A stretch of DNA of 64,000 nucleotides, taken from positions 118,263 to 182,262 of the forward strand of contig JBNGIQ010009407.1 in NCBI GenBank assembly GCA_049999765.1. The letters are read 5' to 3'. The notes beneath the pieces are model-generated. The model did no database searches and was not told the origin of the DNA. It worked only from the letters and a program-made list of their open reading frames with translations. This document shows, one piece after another, positions 56,684-64,000 of the stretch. How positions within the stretch are numbered: position 1 is the stretch's first letter; each line of letters opens with the position of its first letter. The position numbers and the translations under genes are program-made. The stretch comes from Phaeoceros laevis (taxonomy: Eukaryota > Anthocerotophyta > Anthocerotopsida > Notothyladales).

Positions 56684-59600
56684 CTACCAGTAGTCACCAC
56701 ATGAACATTTCCCATCATTGTACACATGGAACCGATTCGCATCCCGGCAGATGATGGTTCGTTTCTCTACTTTCGATATGAAGGCTGTGGCTGTGTGACA
56801 ATCCACACACACCCGCAAATTTTTTACAACACGTATGGTTGTCCCCTCGGGTGTCTTGTTCAGGGCGTAAGCAATAGCCAGCTTTTCGCTGTGCCAGCAC
56901 AATTCAGCTTCCTTCTCATCATCGGGCAGATCATGCAACGACGACTGAAGATGTGGCACATACCCTGCCTTCTTCATTTTCGGGACCAGCTGCTTCAGCC
57001 TTGCATATATACCTTCACTCTCAGGATGCTTCTTATCTCCAACCACAAATGTGTGCACCATTCCGCCCATGTCCGTCCACCAACTCTGGCCTGGCTCTTT
57101 ACAAGCCCCAGATTTCACTCTCCTTGCCTGCATCTCCTTTGCCTCCTCCCACATCTCAGCGCTAGCATATATGTTGGACATCAAGACATATGCTCCTGAG
57201 TGTTTTGCATCTAGCCTCACGGCAAACTCAAAAGCCTGTCTTCCCACCTCAATGTTGCTCCACTTGCGGCAAGCGCCCAAAAGAGTGACCCACACTGTAC
57301 AATCAGATTGGAAAGGCATGGCCTTCACCACCAGTAGAGCTTCATCAAGTTGGCCTGCACGGCCCAGGAGATCCACCATGCATGTGTAGTGCTCGATGGT
57401 TGGACATATACCATAGTCCCTGCTCATAGCCTCAAAGTAGTCCCGGCCTTTGTCCACTAGACCCACGTGACTGCACACTGTCAGCACACTGAGAAACGTG
57501 ATGCTGTTCGGCTGAGTGCCCTCCTGCTCCATCCTCTCCAGCAAGTCGAACACAACTTGACTCTCGCCTAGGCGTGTATACCCTGCAATGAGAGCACCCC
57601 ATGCAACAATGTCTCTTTCAGGCAAAGAATCAAAGACCTGCTGGGAATCAACCATGCTCCCACATTTTGCATACATATTCAACAAGCCTTTGCCAACACC
57701 CTCATGAGCTTGCAACCTCCTTTCTTCAATCTGTGCGTGGAGCTGCTTTCCCACAGGCAGAGCCGCTACTGTTGCACATGCCTGCAGGAGGCATGCATAT
57801 GTGACAGAATCAGGTGGAGTGATGCCTTCATGTTGCATTTTACTGTAAACACCAAGTGCTTCATGACCCATCCCCTGCTGGACATAACCTGCGATCATGG
57901 TGGTCCATGTTACCACATTTTTTTGAGAAAGCCTGTCAAACACTCTTCGAGCATCCTCTATGCTGCCACACTTGGCATACATGTTTACCAAGCTTGCACC
58001 TACAACCACATCATCTTGAAGACCTTGTTCTTCAATCTTAGCATGAAGCAGCTTTCCTTGATGCAAAGCTACTACGCCTACAGTGGCACATGCCTGCAGG
58101 AGGCAGACAAATGTGACGGAACCAGGTACAGTAATGCCTTCTTGTTGCATACTCCTGTAGACACAGAGGGCTTCCTGACCCATGCCCTGCTGAGTATAAC
58201 CTGTAATCATGGCCGTCCATGTCACCACGTTTCTGTGAGTAAGCCTGTCGAATACTCTGCGAGCATTCTCTATGCTACCACACTTTGCATACATGTTCAC
58301 CAAGCTGCCACCTACTACCACATCATCTTGCAGTCCTCGTTCCTCAATCTGTGCATGGAGCTGCTTCCCCTGATGCAGAGCTACTACACCTGCATTGGCA
58401 CAAGCCTGCAAAAGGCAGACAAACGTGACAGAACCAGGTGTAGTGATGCCTTCTTGTTGCATATTCCAGTAAAGACTAAGGGCTTCCTGACCTATCCCCT
58501 GCTGAGCATAACCTGCAATCATGGCAGTCCATGTCACCACATTTTTGTGAGGAAGCTTGTCAAACACTTTGCGAGCATCCTCTATGCTACCACACTTAAC
58601 ATACATGTTGACCAGAGTAGCTCCTAAGACTACATCTTGCAGTCCTCGTTTTTCAATCTGTGCGTGAAGCTGCTTGCCATGATGCAGAGCTTCTACACCT
58701 ACACTTAAACATGCCTGGAGGAGGCATACAAATGTGACAGAATCTGGTTTGGTGATGCCATTTTGCTGCATACTACTGTACAGGCTAAGGGCTTCCTGGC
58801 ACAATCCATCCTGGGCATAACCTGAGATCATAGCATTCCACGTCACCACATTTTTTTGAGGAAGTCTGTCGAAAACTTTGCGAGCCTCCTCTACGCTACC
58901 ACACTTTGCATACATGTTCACCAAGCTGCCTCCTACAACCATGTCATCTTCCAGACCTCGTTGTTCAATCTCTGCATGGAGCTGCTTTCCAAGAGCTAGA
59001 GCTGCTACAGTTGCACATGCCTGCAGGAGGCATACATATGTGACGGAATTAGGTGAAGTGATGCCTTCCTGTTGCATTGTGTTGTGAAGAGAGAGGGCCT
59101 CTTGAGCCATGCCATGCTGGGCGTAACCTGTGATCATGGCATTCCACGTCACAACATCTCTGTGGGGAAGTTTGTCGAACTCTGTGCGGGCATCCCCTAA
59201 GCTGCCACACTTTGCATACATGTCAACTAGACAGGTTTGGACAAAAATATCTGGCTTCCCTGCACTAGCAAGAACATGAGCATGAACATCTTTGCCCGCA
59301 CCTAAATCTCTTGCAGTGGCACATGCTTGAAGAACCGCTAAAAAAATATGGTTGTTTGGCTGAACGGTTGACTCGCGCATCTGTTGATACAGTCGTATGG
59401 CCTGCATGGGCTCTCCATGTCTTGCATATGCCCGAATGATGGTAGCCCAGTTAAAGGCATTTGGTGCAGAGACCTTGGTAAAAACTTGCATTGCTTCCTC
59501 CAACCGCCTATGTGAAGCATACAGCCCTATGAGGTGGGTGGCCAAAAACGCATCTCCTTCATACCCACTTTTCACACTAAGAGCATGGATTCGTCTGCCC

Positions 59601-60130
59601 AGAAGCAGCTCCTTGTGCGCGATGCACCTCTTGAGGACAAGATAGAAGAGATTGTTGGGCACATGACACCCTCGCTGCACCAGGAGGTCCAACGCATCCA
59701 CAGCGTCAGTAATCTTTCCAGCCTCACAGACGTTTCTGCACACTCCTACCTCCAAATTGCCATCATACGTTGCTAACCTGCTTAAAGCTCCTTCAACTGC
59801 GGTGGATACAGACTCACCAGGCCTCTTCATGCCAGACTGCACCCAAGCAGTCCTGTTGTCCCACCATTCTGTCGGATTCGTGAAAAAGTTCTGCCATTTA
59901 AATTCCTGCAATCTATTGGCCCTCATCTCTTCCTCTCCAGAAGATTCTTGCTTTTTCGTACGCCATTGACTTGTTACTCGGTAGCTGCCGGGGACCAATC
60001 CGCCGTTCTCAGGCAATTCTTGCGGGAATCTCAAGTCCTCACTGGGCCAGAGTGCTGCAGTTGGTGACCAACTAGCAATCAATCCAGCGCCGGTAAGCCC
60101 CACATCGAGCTGCAATGGACTGGCAGCCAT
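56684..60130 (-). CDS. PLS-class PPR protein with canonical DYW deaminase domain
   Basis: A 1,148-residue intronless ORF and the only full-length canonical editing factor in the window. The start MAASPLQLDVGLTGAGL matches the gene at 6614, supporting an organelle leader. Residues 74-98 retain the ends of the PDF-like motif (LQEFKWQNFFTNPTEWWDNR directly followed by TAWVQS), with the central HPDFRHK…ALWLDNRHKP part deleted. PPR repeats follow, including five near-identical PLS blocks of about 102 residues. The E domain and PG-like box (PGQSWWTDMGGMVHTFVVGDKKHP) lead into a complete DYW domain: CWHSEKLAIAYAL (HSE: His ligand and catalytic Glu), CVDCH (Cys ligands), RDANRFHVYNDGKCSCGDYW. It should recognise organelle RNA and deaminate C to U. 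It is transcribed away from the GGRP gene at 60601. Confidence 0.92.
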   Translation of the reverse strand: MAASPLQLDVGLTGAGLIASWSPTAALWPSEDLRFPQELPENGGLVPGSYRVTSQWRTKKQESSGEEEMRANRLQEFKWQNFFTNPTEWWDNRTAWVQSGMKRPGESVSTAVEGALSRLATYDGNLEVGVCRNVCEAGKITDAVDALDLLVQRGCHVPNNLFYLVLKRCIAHKELLLGRRIHALSVKSGYEGDAFLATHLIGLYASHRRLEEAMQVFTKVSAPNAFNWATIIRAYARHGEPMQAIRLYQQMRESTVQPNNHIFLAVLQACATARDLGAGKDVHAHVLASAGKPDIFVQTCLVDMYAKCGSLGDARTEFDKLPHRDVVTWNAMITGYAQHGMAQEALSLHNTMQQEGITSPNSVTYVCLLQACATVAALALGKQLHAEIEQRGLEDDMVVGGSLVNMYAKCGSVEEARKVFDRLPQKNVVTWNAMISGYAQDGLCQEALSLYSSMQQNGITKPDSVTFVCLLQACLSVGVEALHHGKQLHAQIEKRGLQDVVLGATLVNMYVKCGSIEDARKVFDKLPHKNVVTWTAMIAGYAQQGIGQEALSLYWNMQQEGITTPGSVTFVCLLQACANAGVVALHQGKQLHAQIEERGLQDDVVVGGSLVNMYAKCGSIENARRVFDRLTHRNVVTWTAMITGYTQQGMGQEALCVYRSMQQEGITVPGSVTFVCLLQACATVGVVALHQGKLLHAKIEEQGLQDDVVVGASLVNMYAKCGSIEDARRVFDRLSQKNVVTWTTMIAGYVQQGMGHEALGVYSKMQHEGITPPDSVTYACLLQACATVAALPVGKQLHAQIEERRLQAHEGVGKGLLNMYAKCGSMVDSQQVFDSLPERDIVAWGALIAGYTRLGESQVVFDLLERMEQEGTQPNSITFLSVLTVCSHVGLVDKGRDYFEAMSRDYGICPTIEHYTCMVDLLGRAGQLDEALLVVKAMPFQSDCTVWVTLLGACRKWSNIEVGRQAFEFAVRLDAKHSGAYVLMSNIYASAEMWEEAKEMQARRVKSGACKEPGQSWWTDMGGMVHTFVVGDKKHPESEGIYARLKQLVPKMKKAGYVPHLQSSLHDLPDDEKEAELCWHSEKLAIAYALNKTPEGTTIRVVKNLRVCVDCHTATAFISKVEKRTIICRDANRFHVYNDGKCSCGDYW

Positions 60131-60600
60131 AGGTCCAGCAAGATATCACGAGCTGTAACTCAGAAATCGGCACAGATTTTTGCCGACATACTGACTACAA
60201 TTCAGAAGCATGCAGCGTTTGACGTCTGAAGGCATTTGCAGTTGTGAAATTGAACAGTAGGTGCAGCCTTTCTTTTGCAGAGCAATGACTGCGGGGACCT
60301 GGCTACAGTCCCCAGTTGCAGCACACCCCAATTAGTGGAGTCTTGCGACTCCTGTGTCCCGGAGTCTCAGACTAGCAACCGAACTTACACTTACGCATAC
60401 CAGTCACGTTATTACTTTCCACGGTTTCCACCTCAAGAGTCCGTGAGTAGAGTAGAGGAACATGGTTCTCAAAACTCCAGCTTCGTTCGAAATTCCTGAC
60501 TATGGTGACCACCACGAGTGCCATGCCTGCAGGATACTTCAGGAAGGCCTCCAATGGTCATGGTTTGAGCGACGCAGTTGTCTCGGTCACCCTGTGAGTG
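60131..60600. promoter_or_regulatory. Shared 470-bp interval of a divergent PPR gene pair
   Basis: The start codons of the DYW gene (60130, minus) and the GGRP gene (60601, plus) are 470 bp apart, so both promoters and leaders lie here or overlap. I saw no clear TATA box on either strand. Shared regulation is inference. Confidence 0.5.
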
Positions 60601-63600
60601 ATGGCTGCAAGTTCGTTGCAGCCAGCAGGTACTGTGCTTCTGCTAGTTCATGATGTGCCACCTTCTGGGAATGCCCACCAAGGGAGTGTGGGGCCTCAGC
60701 ACCTGCTACCCAGCGACTTCCTCAGAGGCAGCAGCCTCCCAACCATCCCTGTCGGTCAAAGACATTGTGAGCAAGATGAAGCTTCTTGGACTGGGAACGG
60801 GAACACCATTGGTGCTTTGCATACACGGCAGGCGCTCTTGTGGCGACATTTTTTTCTTGATCCCACACTGTGGTGGGATGAGAGGCAAGATAAAAAAAGC
60901 TCGCGGGCTCCTGACTTCAGGCACAGGGTGTCGAAGGAAGTCCTCTGGCTGGACAGCGTCTGGAAGCCAGCTTGGGTTGATGCGCAGCTGGCTGCTCTGG
61001 ATATGCAGACGCCCTGTACATCCAACTCGACTTTGCTGAATGATGCAGGGTACCAGAGCGTCGTCACGGCTGAAATAGCAAGCAAGTTGTGTCAGAAGGG
61101 CCAGATCAGCGAAGCTATCGATGCCCTCAGTGTCTTGGTAAGGGCAAAGTCTCGTGTTTCGACGTCTTTGGTCTACAGCGTCCTTAAGCGATGCGTGGCT
61201 CAAAAGGATCTGGCTCTGGGACGACGTGTTCATGATCTCATTGTCCAGATTGGGTACGAGTCGAACACGTTCTTGAGCAACCACATCCTGCGCATGTATG
61301 CTTCACAGGGCAGGTTGCAACTAGCCAGGGACGTGTTCACCAGAGTAGCCGAACCAGATGCCTTCATGTGGTCTTCCATGATATCGGCATATGCCAAGCA
61401 TGGGGAAACAAAGCGGGCCATACAACTGTATCATCAAATGCGTCTCTCGAATGTGAAGCCGGACTGTCATGTTTTTGTGGCGGCCCTGCAAGCTTGTGCA
61501 GGGGCAGCGGACTTAGAATCTGGCAGGCAAGTGCACGCTGACGTGTTGGAGAGTGGCATTCAGCCCAAGTTGTTTGTCTGGAACTGCCTGGTGGACATGT
61601 ATGCAAAATGTGGGAGGTTGGTAGATGCACGTATGATATTTGACAGTTTGGTTGCTCGGGATGTGGTGACATGGAATGCCATGATAACTGGATATGCTGA
61701 GCATGACCAGGGTGAAAAGGCCCTTTCTCTTCATGAGCAAATGGAATCAGAAGGCCTGGTAGTTGCTGACCTTGTTACATTTGCTTGCGCACTAAAGGCA
61801 TGTGCAAAGGTTGGAGCTTTAAAACAGGGCAAGCAGCTACATTCACAGATCCTAGAAAGAGGACTGGAATCTGACGTAGTGGTGGGTACCTGCCTCATTA
61901 ACATGTACGCCAAATGTGGCAGGTTTGAAGATGCACGCAGGGTTTTTGACAGTTTGCCCACAAAGAACGTGGTGACATGGAATGCCATGATTGCTGGATG
62001 TGCTGACCACGGGCTTTGTCATGAAGCTTTTGCTCTCTATGCAAGAATGGATCAGGAAGGCTCGATTGTAGCTGACACAGTCACATTTGCATGCATCCTC
62101 AAGGTGTGCGCAATGGCTGGAGCTTTACAACAGGGCAAGCATCTCCATTCACAAATTGTAGAAAATGGACTGGAGTCTGACATAGTGGTGGGCAACTCCC
62201 TTGTGGATATGTATGCTAAATGTGGTAGTTTGGATGATGCGCGCAAAGTTTTTGAGAGTTTGCCCACAAAGGATGTGGTGACATGGACTGCCATGATAGC
62301 TGGGTATGCTGAACAGGAACACGGTCAAGAAGCCCTTTCTCTTTATGGAGTCATGCAGCAGCAAGGCATAATTCTACCTAACCGTGTGACATTTGCTTGC
62401 CTACTGAAGGCATGCGCAGGGCTGGGAGCCTTAGCACAAGGAAAGCAGCTCCATTCACAGATTCTAGAAGCAGGACTGGAACTTGACCTAGTGATAGGCA
62501 ACTGTCTTGTTGACATGTATGCCAAATGTGGCAAGCTGGAAGATGCACACAGGTTGTTCGAAAGCTTGCCCACACGGGATGTGGTGACATGGACTGCAAT
62601 GATAGCTGGATATGCTGAGCATGAACAGGGTCAAGAAGCGCTATCTCTATATAAACAGATGGAGCAGGAGGGCCTGATTGTTGCTAACAGTTTCACATTC
62701 GCTTGTCTCCTGAAGGCATGCGCAGGGGTGGGAGCTATAGTACAAGGAAAGCAGCTCCATTCACAGATTCGAGAAAGAGGCCTGCATTCCAACATTGTGG
62801 TGGGCAACTGCCTCGTGGATATGTATGCCAAATGTGGGAGGGTAGAGGATGCACGCAGAGTGTTTGATAGCTTGCCCACGAAGGATGTAGTCACCTGGAC
62901 ACTGATGATCAATGCGTTTGGTCAAAGTAATGAAGGCCACAAAGCGATTGACTGTTTTCAGGAGATGCTGCAGAATGGTGTTCAGGCTACCGAGACTACT
63001 TTTACCTGCCTTCTCGTAGCATGCAGTCATGAAGGCCTCGTGAAGGAGGGTCAGCAGTTCTTCAAGGAGATGGTCGAAAAATGGGGCATCACGCCCACTA
63101 CTGAGCATTACAACTGCATGGTTGATCTCCTGGGGCGGGCAGGCTATTTGGATGAGGCAGAGAGGATGATGGTCTCATCCAAGGGTGATGATGTTGGAGT
63201 CACCTCTTTGCTCAATGCCTGCAGAAGTCACGGCGACATAGAGCGGGGAACACGGTGTTTTGAGAGCCTTATGAGATCAGATTCTCAGAGTGCCTCTGCC
63301 TACGTGCTCATGGGAAATCTTTACGCAGACGCTGGTATGTGGTCAGCCGTAGAGAGGATCGAAAGGTTGAGAAAGTCGGCGGGTGGCAGCAAAAAGCCTG
63401 CAGTGGCAGGCATTGAGGTAGACAGACATGTACATACGTTTGTTGTCGGTGAAGCAAGGGGTGGTACATCCAGCAAGGTGCACAGCATGAATATTCGGCT
63501 GAAGAATGAAGGAGGCCATCTGCCCCACACAGAGTTGGTGCTGAAGTCCGTATCCGAGAAGAAGAAGGAAGATGATCTTTGTGGACATGCTGAGAAGCTA

Positions 63601-63795
63601 GCATTGGCGTATGGTCTCTTGAACACTTGTGATGGGACACCTCTGCTGGTCACCAAGAATCTGCGTATGTGTGGGGACTGCCACAGTTCTACCGAAATCA
63701 TGTCAAGGATTGAAAGGAGAGAGATCATTGTAAGGGATGCACACCGTGTCCACCGTTTCGTGGATGGGTCATGTCGATGTGGGGGCCGGCCTTGA
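60601..63795 (+). CDS. PLS-class PPR protein with PDF-like motif and variant (GGRP) DYW domain
   Basis: A 1,064-residue intronless ORF from ATG 60601 (an in-frame GTG precedes it). An N-terminal leader of about 75 residues comes first. Residues 79-134 hold the PDF-like motif (LLWRHFFLDPTLWWDER…APDFRHRVSKEVLWLDSVWKPAWVDAQLA). PPR repeats follow, with four homogenised PLS blocks (VVTWTAMIAGYAEHEQGQEALSLY…LVDMYAKCG). Then come the E domain and a variant DYW domain: CGHAEKLALAYGLL, CGDCH, RDAHRVHRF and the terminal CRCGGRP. Zinc ligands and the catalytic Glu are all kept, so it should be active, but as a KP/GRP-type enzyme. Those are candidates for U-to-C editing in organelles. It is the sister of the 52320 gene in its deaminase, yet shares the PDF-like N-terminus with the DYW genes. 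Confidence 0.92.
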   Translation: MAASSLQPAGTVLLLVHDVPPSGNAHQGSVGPQHLLPSDFLRGSSLPTIPVGQRHCEQDEASWTGNGNTIGALHTRQALLWRHFFLDPTLWWDERQDKKSSRAPDFRHRVSKEVLWLDSVWKPAWVDAQLAALDMQTPCTSNSTLLNDAGYQSVVTAEIASKLCQKGQISEAIDALSVLVRAKSRVSTSLVYSVLKRCVAQKDLALGRRVHDLIVQIGYESNTFLSNHILRMYASQGRLQLARDVFTRVAEPDAFMWSSMISAYAKHGETKRAIQLYHQMRLSNVKPDCHVFVAALQACAGAADLESGRQVHADVLESGIQPKLFVWNCLVDMYAKCGRLVDARMIFDSLVARDVVTWNAMITGYAEHDQGEKALSLHEQMESEGLVVADLVTFACALKACAKVGALKQGKQLHSQILERGLESDVVVGTCLINMYAKCGRFEDARRVFDSLPTKNVVTWNAMIAGCADHGLCHEAFALYARMDQEGSIVADTVTFACILKVCAMAGALQQGKHLHSQIVENGLESDIVVGNSLVDMYAKCGSLDDARKVFESLPTKDVVTWTAMIAGYAEQEHGQEALSLYGVMQQQGIILPNRVTFACLLKACAGLGALAQGKQLHSQILEAGLELDLVIGNCLVDMYAKCGKLEDAHRLFESLPTRDVVTWTAMIAGYAEHEQGQEALSLYKQMEQEGLIVANSFTFACLLKACAGVGAIVQGKQLHSQIRERGLHSNIVVGNCLVDMYAKCGRVEDARRVFDSLPTKDVVTWTLMINAFGQSNEGHKAIDCFQEMLQNGVQATETTFTCLLVACSHEGLVKEGQQFFKEMVEKWGITPTTEHYNCMVDLLGRAGYLDEAERMMVSSKGDDVGVTSLLNACRSHGDIERGTRCFESLMRSDSQSASAYVLMGNLYADAGMWSAVERIERLRKSAGGSKKPAVAGIEVDRHVHTFVVGEARGGTSSKVHSMNIRLKNEGGHLPHTELVLKSVSEKKKEDDLCGHAEKLALAYGLLNTCDGTPLLVTKNLRMCGDCHSSTEIMSRIERREIIVRDAHRVHRFVDGSCRCGGRP

Positions 63796-64000
63796 GGGAT
63801 AAGCTCAAACAAAGTCACTGGATCCTCTGATATGCACAGCCTGCAGTGGTGGGAAACTGGACGGAGACTACTAAGGTTAGACCGTCCTTTGCTTTTGTCA
63901 GTAGTTTATGGTGACATGTTTTGTATCTCCTTCTGAAGCTCCCCAGTCTGGTTTCTCAGGTTAAGAAAAGCTGTGGGAACGGAGGCGTAGCATTCCACCA
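63796..64000. other. 3' flank of the last PPR gene
   Basis: No further gene starts before the window ends. Confidence 0.5.

Noticed and set aside
57704-58627. 307-residue plus-strand ORF inside the DYW PPR gene, and many similar antisense ORFs in the other PPR genes
   Set aside because: They are antisense shadows produced by the codon periodicity of repeated PPR sequence; they contain no independent domain and no splice or start context.
1-64000. CRISPR arrays, bacterial operons or phage genes
   Set aside because: Introns, plant gene families and nuclear-type tRNAs show a plant nuclear sequence; the repeats seen are tandem or palindromic without spacer structure.

Overview
The window looks like nuclear DNA from a land plant outside the seed plants. 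Introns are short (mostly about 80-200 bp) with GT-AG borders, gene density is roughly one gene per 4-5 kb, and several genes belong to plant-type families (PFC1-like rRNA dimethylase, cyclin L, plant-type POLK with UBZ finger and PIP box). Five large intronless PLS-class pentatricopeptide repeat (PPR) genes are present. Two of them end in a variant DYW domain (…GNRP, …GGRP) of the kind reported only from hornworts, lycophytes and ferns, the plants with organelle U-to-C editing. The compact layout favours a hornwort or a small-genome fern; this is inference.

Layout, left to right: N-terminal part of KU80 (minus, runs off the left edge, 1-1617). A decayed PPR fragment (2130-2420), a PPR gene with a decayed tail (2421-5745), and a second PPR gene with a DYW remnant (6614-9070). 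tRNA-Arg(CCG) (9820-9892). DNA polymerase kappa (10067-13498, with a 100-N gap). A convergent gene of unknown function built from two 917-bp copies (13712-15629). Repeats and a 400-N gap. A very large minus-strand gene for a mostly disordered protein with an LC8-like QT motif array (17317-24387). Mitochondrial ADP/ATP carrier (25337-26930). AP-5 beta subunit (28108-31769). A casein kinase 1 pseudogene (32704-33641), a frameshifted F-box gene (34422-35524), a PFC1-like dimethylase (35636-38094) and a BTB-like gene (38515-41064). An AT-rich stretch with a tRNA relic, palindromes and tandem duplications (41.1-46.1 kb). Cyclin L (46093-49110). A gene-poor stretch (49.1-52.3 kb). A right-hand PPR cluster: one plus-strand GNRP gene (52320-54917), then a divergent pair, a canonical DYW gene (56684-60130, minus) and a GGRP gene (60601-63795, plus).

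The most interesting material is the PPR family. Three of the five proteins carry, before the PPR array, a motif of about 55 residues that matches the PDF motif of plant organellar single-stranded DNA-binding (OSB) proteins; a fourth carries the motif with its centre deleted. The genes differ in the number of near-identical PLS blocks of about 102 residues and in the state of their C-terminal deaminase: canonical DYW, GRP-type, or lost. The locus appears to be an actively diversifying set of organelle RNA-editing factors. All functional statements come from reading the sequence; no database search was run. Exon borders were placed by hand from splice consensus, reading phase and family knowledge.
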